Of a DNA stretch of 64,000 nucleotides, positions 15,662-26,724 are shown piece after piece (within the stretch, counting starts at the first letter, position 1; each line of letters begins with the position of its first letter). The stretch is from Nonomuraea pusilla. GTDB lineage: Bacteria; Actinomycetota; Actinomycetes; Streptosporangiales; Streptosporangiaceae. The notes below the pieces were generated by a model. It saw only the letters and a program-made list of their open reading frames with translations. It was not told the origin of the DNA and searched no databases. The stretch is taken from the NCBI RefSeq assembly GCF_900109355.1, contig NZ_FOBF01000004.1:248001-312000 (forward strand), read 5' to 3'. A program made the position numbers and the translations under genes.

Positions 15662-16156
15662 TCAGAAGGACTCGACGGCCCTGCGGGCCTCCGCGTCCAG
15701 CACGCCCCAGCTGATGAGCTCCTCGGTCAGCTCGCTCGGCGACTTGTCGTAGATCACGGCAAGGGAGCGGAGGTCCTCCTGGCGGATCGACAGGACCTTG
15801 CCGTTGTAGTCGCCGCGCTGGCTCTGGATGGTGGCGGCATAACGGGCGAGCGCCCCCGCCTTCTCCTTCGGCAGCGCCGCAAGCCTCTCCAGGTCGATCA
15901 CAAGCTTCGGCGTCGGCCCCAGCGGGCTCGGCGCCGCTCCTCCGGGCAGCAGCTCGGAGACGGGCACCCCGTAGAAGTCGGCAAGCTCGGCAAGCTTCTG
16001 CACCGTGACGGCGCGGTCGCCACGCTCGTACGAGCCCACGACCACGGCTTTCCACCTGCCGCGGGACTTCTCTTCGACTCCATGCAGGGACAGGCCCTGC
16101 TGGGTGCGGATGGCGCGGAGTCGTGCACCCAGCGACTTGGCGTACTCAGACGGCAT
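15662..16156 (-). CDS. bldD: Developmental master regulator BldD
   Basis: 164 aa, near-identical in layout to Streptomyces BldD. Residues 1-70 form the HTH_3 DNA-binding domain (LGARLRAIRTQQGLSLHGVE, RWKAVVVGSYERGD); residues about 84-160 are the effector domain. The cyclic-di-GMP motif RxD-x8-RQxD is intact as R114-G-D116 and R125-QE-D128. BldD bound to a c-di-GMP tetramer dimerises and represses sporulation genes during vegetative growth, so the organism probably has a filamentous life cycle. Monocistronic: its own upstream region and a strong terminator downstream. Confidence 0.97.
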   Translation of the reverse strand: MPSEYAKSLGARLRAIRTQQGLSLHGVEEKSRGRWKAVVVGSYERGDRAVTVQKLAELADFYGVPVSELLPGGAAPSPLGPTPKLVIDLERLAALPKEKAGALARYAATIQSQRGDYNGKVLSIRQEDLRSLAVIYDKSPSELTEELISWGVLDAEARRAVESF

Positions 16157-16456
16157 CGTGTGGCCCCCCGGCTCTCGTATGTATCGCTCTCAGTAGATTG
16201 TGCTCCCTTGCGGCGAATGCCCGTGCCACCGGGGGGTCTGGTGCCGAGCTCGGCACCATCGGTAGCCATGGCCCCGGGTTTACCCCAGCACGCCGCGCGG
16301 GTGGTTACGCACAGTGACGGTAAAGGCGAGGGCGGCTGAGGTCAAGCTGATTGGAAAAAAGATGCCGAATCCGGTGCGGCAGGGAACGCCACATACGCCC
16401 CTAGTGTCCCGAAAGTACCGTTAGTTCGTCACAGTTTGCCGACAGTCGCCCCACCG
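16157..16456. other. bldD upstream regulatory region
   Basis: 300 bp between the stop of the universal stress gene and bldD. Contains the inverted GTTAC(16304-16308)-N5-GTGAC(16314-16318), which resembles the GTNAC-type half-sites of BldD operators and could serve autoregulation. No open frame looks coding. Confidence 0.4.
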
Positions 16457-17374
16457 TCAGGGCTGTCGCGTCAGAATCATGACAGGCCGCGTCGCGGCCC
16501 GCACGATCTTGAGTGAGGTGTCCCCGAGGAAGACCCGGCGCAGCGGCCCGGTCTCGCTGGAGGCGCAGATGATGAGCTCCCCTGGCAGCCAGGAGGCGGC
16601 GCGGAGCGCCTGGGCGATGGTGCGGCCCTCCAGCACCTCGACCTCCACCTGGCACCGCCTGCGCTGGCCCCTGGCCGCGACCCGCAGGTCCGCGGCCGCC
16701 TGCTCGCGCAGCCGCGCGAGCATCTCCTGGCCGGCCCCGGCCCGCCTGCCGCCCCCGCCGACGGCGGCCCCCGGCCCCGTCGCGCCGCCGCCCCCGAACC
16801 CGTGCGTGACCACCATCGTGACGAGCCGCAGCGGCAGGTCGAGCGCGACGGCGGCCCTGGCGGCGCGGGCGACGGCCGCGTCGGCGCCGGGACCGCGCCG
16901 GTAGGCGACGGTGAGCCGGTCGAACGCGGGGGGAGGGTCCTGGGCGTAGCCGCGCGGGGCCAGCAGCACCGGCACCGTGGACGAGTGCAGCAACTGGTCG
17001 GCCGTGCTGCCGACGCCGATGCGGCCCCGTGCGCCGCCCGGCGCCGACCCGATGACGACGACGTCCGCGCCGCGCCTGCGCGCCAGCTCCACCAGCCCGC
17101 GCCCGCTGCCCCTGCCTGCCTGCACGACGTACTCGGCCTCGTCGCCCGCCAGCGACCGCGCCTGCGCCAGCGTGGCCTCGGCCTGCTCCTTCAGGTACGC
17201 CCGCCACGCGTACGCCTCCGCCCTGGCCGGCCCCGGCGTGGACCAGGAGGGCGGCTGCACGGTGGCGACGGTCAGCCGGCCGTGGGCCCGGCGGGCGAGC
17301 AGCATGGCCAGGGCGAGGCCGTCGCGGCCGCGCGGTTCGGGGATGAAACCGCAAAGGACGCTGTCGAACCTCAT
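16457..17374 (-). CDS. Tandem universal stress protein (UspA fold)
   Basis: 305 aa, two Usp domains. Domain 1 (residues about 1-140) begins FDSVLCGFIPEP and ends with the ATP-loop signature ADVVVIGSAPGG...GSTADQLLHSSTVPVLL. Domain 2 (about 150-305) ends GPLRRVFLGDTSLKIV followed by TRPVMIL. A Gly-rich insertion of about 20 residues (FGGGGATGPGAAVGGGG) lies in domain 2. ATGA overlap with the upstream permease makes it the last gene of the arginine-deiminase operon. Tandem Usps are common in hypoxia or starvation regulons of actinobacteria. Confidence 0.88.
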   Translation of the reverse strand: MRFDSVLCGFIPEPRGRDGLALAMLLARRAHGRLTVATVQPPSWSTPGPARAEAYAWRAYLKEQAEATLAQARSLAGDEAEYVVQAGRGSGRGLVELARRRGADVVVIGSAPGGARGRIGVGSTADQLLHSSTVPVLLAPRGYAQDPPPAFDRLTVAYRRGPGADAAVARAARAAVALDLPLRLVTMVVTHGFGGGGATGPGAAVGGGGRRAGAGQEMLARLREQAAADLRVAARGQRRRCQVEVEVLEGRTIAQALRAASWLPGELIICASSETGPLRRVFLGDTSLKIVRAATRPVMILTRQP

Positions 17375-18795
17375 CCGACGACCTCGGTGTTCAGCCGCGA
17401 GTGGCGGTAGCCGTACGCGAAGTAGCAGATCAGCCCGGCCAGCATCCACAGGCCGAACGCCTGCCAGGTGACGCCCGCGAGCCCGGCCATGACGACGACG
17501 CACAGGACGGCGCCGATCACCGGCGTGGCGGGGAAGAGGGGCGTGCGGAAGCTGCGCGGCAGCTCGGGGCTGCGGCGGCGCAGGACGAGCACGCCGATGT
17601 TCACGATGGTGAAGGCGAACAGGGTGCCGATGCTGGTGGCCTCGGCGAGCTGCCCGAGCGGCACGAGCCCGGCGAGGACGGAGATGAACGCGGCGACGAT
17701 CAGCGTGTTGGCGACGGGCACCTGGCGGCGCGGGTTCACCTCCTCGAAGACGCGGGGGACGAGCCCGTCGCGGGACATGGCGAACAGGATGCGCGTCTGG
17801 CCGTACATGACGGTGAGGACGACGCTGGCGATGGCCACGACCGCGCCGAACGCGACGATCACGCCGGGCCAGGTGGAGCCGGCGGCGAGGTTGACGATGT
17901 GGGCGAGGCCGGCCTCGGACCCCTGCTCCTCGAAGGCGGTCCACGGCAGGGCGCCGATGGCGGCGACGGAGACGAGGACGTACACGAGGGTGACGACGGC
18001 CAGCGACAGGATGATCGCGAGCGGCAGGTCGCGCCTGGGGTTGCGGGCCTCCTCGCCGGCGGTGGAGGCGGCGTCGAACCCGATGTACGAGAAGAACACC
18101 TGGGACGCGGCCGCCGTCACGCCGGCCACCCCCATGGGGGCGAACGGCGCGAAGTTGCCCGCCTTGAACGCGGTGAACGCCACGGCGCAGAAGAACATCA
18201 GCACGCCCACCTTGACGAGCACGAAGACGGCGTTGGCCCGCGCGCTCTCGGAGGCGCCGTGCAGGAGGAGCCAGGTGGCGAGGAGCACGACGAGGATCGC
18301 GGTGAGGTTCACCACGCCGCCGTCCTGGCCGGGGGAGCGCGTGACGGCGTCGGGCAGGGTGAAGCCGAGCAGGGAGCCGAGGAAGGCGTTCAGGTACTCG
18401 CCCCAGCCGACGGCGACGGCGGCGACGGAGACGGCGTACTCCAGCATCAGGCACCAGCCGCAGATCCAGGCGACCAGCTCCCCGAGCGTCGCGTACGCGT
18501 ACGAGTAGGACGACCCGGACACCGGGATGGTGCCGGCGAGCTCGGCGTACGACAGGGCGGAGAACAGCGCGGTGACGGCGGCCAGCAGGAACGACAGCAC
18601 CACGGCAGGGCCGGCCTTGGGCACGGCCTGGCCGAGGATGACGAAGATGCCGGTGCCCAGGGTGGCGCCGACGCTGAACAGGGTGAGCTGCCACAGCGAC
18701 ATGGTGCGGCGCAGCTCGCCGCCCTCGCCGTGGCCGCCCTCGGCGACGAGGATCTCGGCGGGCTTGGTGCGCAGGAGCCTCCGGGCCAGGGTCAT
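17371..18795 (-). CDS. APC-family amino acid permease (cationic amino acid type)
   Basis: 474 aa with about 12 membrane segments. The consensus APC start is visible: LFSVGATLGTGIFVILG, then SYAELAGTIPVSGSSYSYAY and GFDAASTAGEEARNPRRDLP. This pattern is closest to the CAT/YfnA-type group. It follows arcC by 9 bp and precedes the stress protein with a 4-bp overlap, so it probably supplies arginine or exports ornithine for the deiminase pathway. Confidence 0.88.
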   Translation of the reverse strand: MTLARRLLRTKPAEILVAEGGHGEGGELRRTMSLWQLTLFSVGATLGTGIFVILGQAVPKAGPAVVLSFLLAAVTALFSALSYAELAGTIPVSGSSYSYAYATLGELVAWICGWCLMLEYAVSVAAVAVGWGEYLNAFLGSLLGFTLPDAVTRSPGQDGGVVNLTAILVVLLATWLLLHGASESARANAVFVLVKVGVLMFFCAVAFTAFKAGNFAPFAPMGVAGVTAAASQVFFSYIGFDAASTAGEEARNPRRDLPLAIILSLAVVTLVYVLVSVAAIGALPWTAFEEQGSEAGLAHIVNLAAGSTWPGVIVAFGAVVAIASVVLTVMYGQTRILFAMSRDGLVPRVFEEVNPRRQVPVANTLIVAAFISVLAGLVPLGQLAEATSIGTLFAFTIVNIGVLVLRRRSPELPRSFRTPLFPATPVIGAVLCVVVMAGLAGVTWQAFGLWMLAGLICYFAYGYRHSRLNTEVVG

Positions 18796-18804
18796 GCCGC
18801 GCTC

Positions 18805-19740
18805 CTACAGGGTGCTCGTCAGCGGCCAGCGGCCGCCGGGTGTGACGATGGTGCCGGCGGCGCCCGCCAGGACGGCCTCGGCCTGGTCGAGCCGGCCGAT
18901 GGCGGCCATGTCGCCGGTGGTCTCGACGAACCGGCAGGCCGCCTCGATCTTCGGCCCCATCGACCCGGCGGGGAAGTCGAGGGCGCGCAGCTCGTGCGGG
19001 GTGGTGTGGGCGATCTCGGTCTGGTGGGGGGTGCCGAAGTCCCGCATGACGCGGGGGACGTCGGTGAGGATGAGGAAGGCGTCGCATTCGAGCGCCTCGG
19101 CCAGCATGGACGCGGTGAGGTCCTTGTCGATCACGGCTTCGACGCCGGTGAGCCGGCCGCGGGCGTCGCGCACGACGGGGATGCCGCCGCCGCCCGCGCA
19201 GACCACGACGACGCCCTCGCGCAGCATCATCCGGATGAGCCGGGTCTCGACGACCCGCTGCGGCGCGGGGGAGGGGACGACGCGCCGCCAGTACGGCCCG
19301 TCGGGCTTGACGGTCCAGCCGAACTCGGCGGCCAGCTTGCGCGCCTCGTCCTCCTCGTAGACCTGGCCGACGAACTTGGTGGGGTCGTCGAAGGCGGGGT
19401 CGACGGCGGAGACCAGGGTCTGCGTGACCACGGCGAGCACCTGGCGGCCGGGCAGGGCGTTCTGCAGGGCCTGCTGCATCCAGTACCCGATCATGCCCTG
19501 CGTCTGCGCGCCGAGCGTGTCGAACGGGTAGGGCCTGCTCAGGTTGGGGTCGCTGGCGCTCTCCAGCGCGAGCACGCCCACCTGGGGGCCGTTTCCGTGG
19601 GTGATGACCAGTTCGTGAGTCTCGGCGAGGGCGGCGAGCGTCCTGACAGCGTGGCGAAGGTTGTCCTTCTGCGTCTCGGCGTCCGGCCGCTGTCCGCGGC
19701 GCAGCAGCGCGTTGCCGCCGAGCGCGACGATGACCCGCAT
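18805..19740 (-). CDS. arcC: Carbamate kinase
   Basis: 311 aa. Transfers phosphate from carbamoyl phosphate to ADP, releasing ammonia and CO2: the ATP-yielding step of the arginine deiminase pathway. Signature stretches: VIVALGGNALL, HGNGPQVG, QTQGMIGYWMQQALQN, CAGGGGIPV, VIDKDLTASMLA, GSMGPKIEAA and GTIVTP. ATG at 19740 is 32 bp after arcA. Confidence 0.96.
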   Translation of the reverse strand: MRVIVALGGNALLRRGQRPDAETQKDNLRHAVRTLAALAETHELVITHGNGPQVGVLALESASDPNLSRPYPFDTLGAQTQGMIGYWMQQALQNALPGRQVLAVVTQTLVSAVDPAFDDPTKFVGQVYEEDEARKLAAEFGWTVKPDGPYWRRVVPSPAPQRVVETRLIRMMLREGVVVVCAGGGGIPVVRDARGRLTGVEAVIDKDLTASMLAEALECDAFLILTDVPRVMRDFGTPHQTEIAHTTPHELRALDFPAGSMGPKIEAACRFVETTGDMAAIGRLDQAEAVLAGAAGTIVTPGGRWPLTSTL

Positions 19741-19772
19741 TGAGCCTCCCAGTTCGTCCGGCGCGGCGGCGG

Positions 19773-21017
19773 TCAGACGCCGTCGCGCTCGAGGGGGCAG
19801 CTCATGCAACGCGGGCCGCCGCGGCCCCGGCCGAGCTCGCTGCCGCGGATGGTGACGACCTCGATGCCGTGGTCGCGCAGGTGGTTGTTGGTGGTGGTGT
19901 TGCGCTCGTAGGCGATGACGACGCCGGGCTCGACGGCCAGGCCGTTGCAGCCGTCGTCCCACTGCTCCCGCGCGGCGGCGTAGACGTCCTGGGTGGGGGT
20001 GAGGACGGTGATGTCGTCCAGGTCGAGCGCGTGGGCGATGGCCCTGTGCATGTCCTCGGGCGGGTGGTCGGTGACCTTGAGCTCCTTGTCGTTGGGGCCG
20101 GGCTCGATCGTGTACGCCGGCAGCATGCCGAGGCCGGCGTACTTGGTGAACACGCCCACGTCCAGCATGGTCATGACGGTGTCGAGGTGCATGAAGGCGC
20201 GGGCCTTCGGCAGGTCCACGGCCACGATCGTGGTGGCGGAGCCGGCCCTGAACAGCTCGCGGGCGAGCATCTCGACGGCCTGCGGCTGGGTGCGTTCGCT
20301 CATCCCGACGAGCACGGCGCCGCGCCCGATCACGAGCACGTCGCCGCCCTCCAGGGTGGCGGGCGCGACCTTGCGGCCCTGCATCCAGACGTGGTAGCCG
20401 CCGGCCTCGGGGCGGTCGAAGCCGGACGCGAACATGGGGTGGAACCGGTAGATCGCCTCCATGTTGATCGTCTCGCGCATGCGGGCCTTCTTGCGCATGG
20501 CGTTGACGGAGACGCCGTCGTAGATCCAGCAGGACGTGTCGCGGGTGAACAGGTGGTTGGGCAGCGGCGGCAGGACGAAGTCGTCGTCGCCGAGGACGTG
20601 GAAGGCCATCGACCTGGGCGAGCAGCCCAGCGCGACCAGCTCGCGCTTGGTGATGCCGCCGGTCAGGTGCATCTGCAGGGTGGCCGCGTCGAGCGCGTCG
20701 AGAGCGCTGCGGATGTCGTCGACGGCCAGGGGGCCGAGCCAGCGCTCGTCCACGGCGGCGTCCAGGATCTGCTCGCGCGCCTCCGGGATGTCCACGGTCT
20801 CCCTGAGCAGGTCCGACAGCATGTGGACCTCGACGCCGCGCTCGCGCAGCACCCGCTGGAACTCCTCGTGCTCCTCCACGGCGCGCTGCACCCACAGCAC
20901 GTCGTCGAAGAGGAAGTCGTCCTTGTTGGACGGGGTGAGCCGCTTGAGCGCCAGCTCGGGCGTGTGGAGCAGGACCCTGCGGAGCCTGCCCACCTCGGAA
21001 TCGACATGGAACCTCAT
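19773..21017 (-). CDS. arcA: Arginine deiminase
   Basis: 414 aa, normal size. Converts arginine to citrulline and ammonia. Diagnostic motifs are [46 protein letters not shown] and the nucleophile Cys in [10 protein letters not shown] near the C-terminus. Start overlaps the upstream permease stop (ATGA). No ornithine carbamoyltransferase (arcB) is in the cluster, so citrulline phosphorolysis must use an enzyme encoded elsewhere, for example argF. Confidence 0.97.
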   Translation of the reverse strand: MRFHVDSEVGRLRRVLLHTPELALKRLTPSNKDDFLFDDVLWVQRAVEEHEEFQRVLRERGVEVHMLSDLLRETVDIPEAREQILDAAVDERWLGPLAVDDIRSALDALDAATLQMHLTGGITKRELVALGCSPRSMAFHVLGDDDFVLPPLPNHLFTRDTSCWIYDGVSVNAMRKKARMRETINMEAIYRFHPMFASGFDRPEAGGYHVWMQGRKVAPATLEGGDVLVIGRGAVLVGMSERTQPQAVEMLARELFRAGSATTIVAVDLPKARAFMHLDTVMTMLDVGVFTKYAGLGMLPAYTIEPGPNDKELKVTDHPPEDMHRAIAHALDLDDITVLTPTQDVYAAAREQWDDGCNGLAVEPGVVIAYERNTTTNNHLRDHGIEVVTIRGSELGRGRGGPRCMSCPLERDGV

Positions 21018-22444
21018 CCTGTGTCTATCCCCTCGACGAGGCGCGAGTCACGCGGGCCGCACTCACCGCGTCTCGCCTTCAGCCAGATGTAGACGGGCAC
21101 GCCGGCCAGCAGCATGAGGACGCCCCCGAGGACGGCGTCGGCGCCGGAGCCGTACGCCATCCAGAACGAGAACAGCAGGGCGAGCAGCGCGACGAGCAGG
21201 TCGCGCGCGAGCCTGGCCCCGGCGACCGCGCGCGTGCCGGTGGCCAGCCAGAGGACCTGGGCGGCGGCCGAGAAGAAGTACGGGATCACCGTGGTGAACG
21301 AGGCCAGCAGCACGATCGTGCGGAAGGAGTCGGAGGAGGCGTAGCCGACGAGCAGCATGAGGGAGGTGAGCGCGGTCCCGGCGAGGACGCCCACGTAGGG
21401 GGCGCCGCGCGCGGACGTCCTGGCGAAGGCGGGCGGGAACATGCCGTGCCTGGCGGCGGCCATGGGCATCTCGGCGACGAGCAGTGTCCAGCCGTTGAGC
21501 GCGCCGAGGCCGGAGACCACCGCGCACAGCGCGATGACGACGCCGCCGGCGGAGCCGCCCGCCATCTGGTCGAGCGCGTCGGCGAAGGGCGCGCTGGAGC
21601 GGGCGAGCCGCTCGTGCGGGACGGTGCCCATGACCGCGACCGTGGTGAGCAGGTACAGGGCGGCGCACGCCAGCACCCCGGCGACGCTGGCCCGGCCGAC
21701 GGTGCGGGCGGGGTCCCTGACCTTCCCCGCGGCCACGGCGACGCTCTCGACGCCGGAGTAGATGAACAGCGTCACCGCGCCGGCGGTGGACAGCGCGCCG
21801 ACCCAGCCGCCGGTGGTGGCGTTGAAGGCGGGGAAGTTGCGGACCTGGAAGAAGAGCAGGCCCACGACGGCGACGAGCAGCAGCGGCACGAACTTGAGCA
21901 CGGCGGTGACGGTCTGGAAGGCGGCCATGTTGCGCACGCCCATGAGGTTGACCGCGGCCGGGATCGACAGCCCGGCCAGGCCGACGGCGACGGAGCCGGC
22001 GGTGCCGCCCCAGTCGAGCCCGAGGAGGTGGCGGGCGGCGTACTGGACGTAGCCGACCCAGGCCACCGCGATGGCGGCGTTGCCGATCCACGCGGTCAGC
22101 CAGAACGACCAGGAGATCCAGAAGCCGGCGAACTCGCCGAACGCCTCCCGCGCGTACGCGTAGGGGCCGCCGCTGACCGGCATGCGGGCGCCGAGCCTGC
22201 CGAAGACGAGGGCCATGGCGACGGCGCCGAGCGTGACGAGGACCATCGCGACGAGGCTGACCGTGCCGATGGCGGCCAGCGAGGCGGGCAGCAGGAAGAT
22301 GCCGGTGCCGACGACGTTGCCGATGACGAGCGCGACGGCGGACCCGAAGCCGAGTCCGGCGGGGGCGGGGGAGCGGGAGCTCCGCGGAGCCGTGGCCGCG
22401 GGGCCGCCGGGCAGCGTGCCGTCGGACGGTGGCGCCTCCCCCAT
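21014..22444 (-). CDS. APC-family amino acid permease, likely arginine/ornithine exchange
   Basis: 476 aa, about 12 membrane segments. APC motifs: [39 protein letters not shown], and an amphipathic loop around [20 protein letters not shown]. Similar to the ArcD/AdiC-like branch of the superfamily. It is the first gene of the five-gene ADI operon and directly overlaps arcA, which supports arginine uptake or arginine/ornithine antiport, though substrate is inferred from context. Confidence 0.88.
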   Translation of the reverse strand: MGEAPPSDGTLPGGPAATAPRSSRSPAPAGLGFGSAVALVIGNVVGTGIFLLPASLAAIGTVSLVAMVLVTLGAVAMALVFGRLGARMPVSGGPYAYAREAFGEFAGFWISWSFWLTAWIGNAAIAVAWVGYVQYAARHLLGLDWGGTAGSVAVGLAGLSIPAAVNLMGVRNMAAFQTVTAVLKFVPLLLVAVVGLLFFQVRNFPAFNATTGGWVGALSTAGAVTLFIYSGVESVAVAAGKVRDPARTVGRASVAGVLACAALYLLTTVAVMGTVPHERLARSSAPFADALDQMAGGSAGGVVIALCAVVSGLGALNGWTLLVAEMPMAAARHGMFPPAFARTSARGAPYVGVLAGTALTSLMLLVGYASSDSFRTIVLLASFTTVIPYFFSAAAQVLWLATGTRAVAGARLARDLLVALLALLFSFWMAYGSGADAVLGGVLMLLAGVPVYIWLKARRGECGPRDSRLVEGIDTG

Positions 22445-22588
22445 CGTGTGTCCCCCGGCCCGGATCCTGAGGGCCGCGGCGGGTCAGGTCCCGGCAGGCC
22501 CAGCTGTCACACCGGCCGCCGCTGGCGCACGCGGCCGCTCATGACCCTGCCCTCACGGAACGGGACTGACACGGAAGGGAACGGTAAA

Positions 22589-22831
22589 TTACCTGATCGA
22601 GGTGTTGGTGAGGCCGTTGCCCGACCCCGACAGCAGCAGCACCAGCGCGAACACGGCCAGGCACACGGCGATGAGCGCCACCGGCCAGCCCTCGTGCGAG
22701 GAGGGGGAGCAGGCGGCCTCCGCCCTGCGGGCGCCGAAGGCCGACAGCCGCTTCACCAGTGCCGGGTCGTCCTCCTTGAGCCGGCGGGCGATCGCCTCGA
22801 GAACGGCCTGCTCGCGCGCGGACAGCCCCAT
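22589..22831 (-). CDS. DUF3040 small membrane protein
   Basis: 80 aa. N-terminal MGLSAREQAVLEAIARRLKE is the DUF3040 signature; one clear membrane span (WPVALIAVCLAVFALVLLLS) follows at residues 49-68. A GGGGAGG site precedes the ATG at 22831. Function unknown. It has its own promoter just after the ATP-synthase gamma-like gene and reads toward the ADI operon, 144 bp away. Confidence 0.85.
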   Translation of the reverse strand: MGLSAREQAVLEAIARRLKEDDPALVKRLSAFGARRAEAACSPSSHEGWPVALIAVCLAVFALVLLLSGSGNGLTNTSIR

Positions 22832-22867
22832 GGTGTTACCTCCCCCTAAAACCCAGATAGAGGAGGT

Positions 22868-22895
22868 TTTATACCGATATGTCGTAAATTGGCAA
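22868..22895 (-). promoter_or_regulatory. Promoter of the DUF3040 gene
   Basis: Reading the minus strand: -35 TTGCCA (22890-22895), 16-bp spacer, -10 TATAAA (22868-22873). A conspicuous AT-rich patch in otherwise GC-rich DNA. A TAAAACC/GGTTTTA inverted repeat (22847-22853 and 22865-22871) overlaps the -10 and could be an operator or leader hairpin. Confidence 0.55.
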
Positions 22896-22896
22896 A

Positions 22897-23805
22897 TCAG
22901 GAGTGCCTGAGCGCCTCCGCCCCGCCCACGATCTCGCTGATCTCCGTCGTGATCTCGGCCTGCCTGGCCTCGTTCGCCTCGCGCGTCAGCCGCTCGATCA
23001 GCTCGTGCGCGTTCTCCGTGGCCGCCATCATCGCCGCCCGCCTGGCCGCGTGCTCCGACGCCGCCGACGACAGCAGCATGTGCCACAGCCGCGAGCGCAC
23101 GTACGTGCGCAGCAGCCGGTCGAGGATCTCCTCGGGGGAGGGGTCGAACTCGTACGGCGCGAGCAGCGGCGCCCGCCCCTCCGGCCACGACCGCGCGAGC
23201 TCCTCCTCCACCACGAGCGGCAGGATCCGCGTCACCGTCACCCGCTGGGCCAGCATCGACACGAACCGCGTGTAGACGACGTGCACCTCGCCCACCCCGC
23301 CCTCGCCCGTCGGGGTGTCGAACGCCTCGATGAGCGTCCGCCCGATCTCGGCCGCCGTGGCGTAGTCGGGGGCGCCGCTCACGCCCGTCCACTGCCCGGC
23401 CACCGGCCTGCCGCGGAAGCGGAACCAGTCCACGCCCTTGCGGCCCGCCACGTAGTGGACGGGCCGCTTGCCCTGCCCCTCCAGCAGGCCGCTCAGCGCC
23501 TGCTCCTGCCTGAGGACGTTGCCGTTGAAACCGCCGGCGAACCCCCTGTCGCTGGTGAGCAGCAGCACCGCGACGCGTGAGGCGTCCGGCCGCTCGTCCA
23601 GCAGCGGGTGGTCCATCCGCATCCGGTGGCTGACCAGCGCCGTCACCGCCCTGGAGATCTCCCGCGCGTACGGCTCGGCCGCCGCCGCGCGGTCCCTGGC
23701 CCTGCCCACCCGCGAGGACGCGATCAGCTCCTGGGCCCGCGTGATCTTCGCCGTGGACGTGACCGATCTGATCCGCCCGCGGATCCGCCGCAGCTGAGCA
23801 CCCAT
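22897..23805 (-). CDS. Orphan F1 ATP-synthase gamma-subunit homolog
   Basis: 302 aa from ATG 23805 (MGAQLRRIRGRIRSVTSTAK). The N-terminal coiled-coil signature (ITRAQELIASS), the central Rossmann-like part (LLLTSDRGFAGGFNGNVLR) and the C-terminal RQAEITTEISEIVGGAEAL are all preserved, so the rotor shaft looks intact. There is no other ATP-synthase gene within the window: neighbours are DUF3040/ADI genes and pyrR. It is therefore a stand-alone atpG paralog rather than part of the atp operon. It could substitute for, or compete with, the main gamma subunit under special conditions, or have diverged in function; sequence alone does not decide. Confidence 0.85.
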   Translation of the reverse strand: MGAQLRRIRGRIRSVTSTAKITRAQELIASSRVGRARDRAAAAEPYAREISRAVTALVSHRMRMDHPLLDERPDASRVAVLLLTSDRGFAGGFNGNVLRQEQALSGLLEGQGKRPVHYVAGRKGVDWFRFRGRPVAGQWTGVSGAPDYATAAEIGRTLIEAFDTPTGEGGVGEVHVVYTRFVSMLAQRVTVTRILPLVVEEELARSWPEGRAPLLAPYEFDPSPEEILDRLLRTYVRSRLWHMLLSSAASEHAARRAAMMAATENAHELIERLTREANEARQAEITTEISEIVGGAEALRHS

Positions 23806-23886
23806 CGCGGTCCCCGATCGCCTCGCGTGCCTCCCGCGCACCGTGATCGCCGCGGGACCCTCGGCATTGTGGCTGGTAGCCCCTGG

Positions 23887-23892
23887 TACTGT
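23887..23892 (+). promoter_or_regulatory. Likely extended -10 of the pyr operon
   Basis: TACTGT preceded by TG one base away (TGGTACTGT). Positioned about 25 nt before the PyrR-binding hairpin. A clear -35 is not seen. Confidence 0.4.
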
Positions 23893-23915
23893 GTGTCCCG
23901 GCCAACACCCTTTAA

Positions 23916-25422
<1,507 letters not shown>

Positions 25423-25426
<4 letters not shown>

Positions 25427-26724
25427 TCATCCGTAACGTCAGGATCCTGGGCGGCGAGCCGGTCGACATCCGCGTCGAGAACGGCCTGATCGCCGCCGTC
25501 ACCCCGGCGGGGGCGCAGCCGCCCGCCGCCGGCGACCAGGTGGTCGAGGGCCAGGGCGCCCTCGCGCTGCCCGGCCTGGTCGACCTGCACACCCACCTGC
25601 GCGAGCCCGGCCGCGAGGACGCCGAGACCGTCCAGACGGGCACCCAGTCCGCCGCCCGCGGCGGCTACACCGCCGTGCACGCCATGGCCAACACCTCGCC
25701 CGTCGCCGACACCGCCGGCGTGGTCGAGCAGGTGTGGCGGCTCGGCCACGAGTTCGGCCACTGCGACGTCCACCCGGTCGGCGCCGTCACCGTCGGGCTG
25801 GAGGGCAGGCAGCTCGCCGAGCTCGGCGCGATGGCCGACTCCGCAGCCCGGGTCCGCGTCTTCTCCGACGACGGCAAGTGCGTCGACGACGCGGTGCTCA
25901 TGCGGCGCGCCCTGGAGTACGTCAAGGCGTTCGACGGCGTCGTCGCCCAGCACGCCCAGGAGCCTCGGCTCACCGGCGGCGCCCAGATGAACGAGGGCCA
26001 GGTCTCCGGCAGGCTCGGCCTGACCGGCTGGCCCGCGGTCGCCGAGGAGGCGATCATCGCCCGCGACTGCCTGCTCGCCGCGCACGTCGGCTCCAGGCTG
26101 CACGTCTGCCACGTCTCCACCGCGGGCTCGGTGGAGATCCTGCGCTGGGCCAAGTCCAAGGGCTGGGACGTCACCGCCGAGGTCACCCCGCACCACCTGC
26201 TCCTCACCGACGACCTCGTCGAGGAGTCGCCGGTCGGCGCGTACAACCCGATCTACAAGGTCAACCCGCCGCTGCGCACCCGCGCCGACGTCGAGGCGCT
26301 GCGCGAGGCGCTGGCCGACGGCACCATCGACGTCGTCGCCACCGACCACGCGCCGCACCCGGTCGAGGACAAGGAGACCGAGTGGTCGGCCGCCGCCATG
26401 GGCATGGTGGGCCTGGAGACCGCGCTCAGCGTGGTGCAGGAGGCCATGGTCGAGACCGGCCTGCTCGACTGGGCGGGCGTGGCCGACCGCATGTCGGCCG
26501 CGCCGGCCCGCATCGGCCGCCTGAGCGGCCAGGGGCAGCCCCTGCAGGTGGGCTCCCCGGCCAACATCGTGCTGTACGACCCGTCGGTACGCACCGAGGT
26601 GGATCCGTCCGCGTTCGCGTCGAAGAGCAGGAACACCCCGTACGAGGGGATGACCCTGCCCGGACGGGTCGTCGCCACGTTCCTGCGCGGCAAGCCGACC
26701 GTTCTCGAAGGGAAGCTGGTTTGA
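25423..26724 (+). CDS. pyrC: Dihydroorotase
   Basis: 433 aa class I dihydroorotase. Zinc ligands in [10 protein letters not shown], then HVSTAGSVE and the catalytic Asp motif [20 protein letters not shown] is the typical C-terminal loop. GTG start at 25423 overlaps pyrB by GTGA; longer in-frame extensions lie inside pyrB and are rejected. Confidence 0.97.

Noticed and set aside
16400..16417. TTCGGGAC half-site on the minus strand resembling a DosR/DevR hypoxia box
   Set aside because: Only one half matches, and it lies after the stress gene rather than before the ADI operon.
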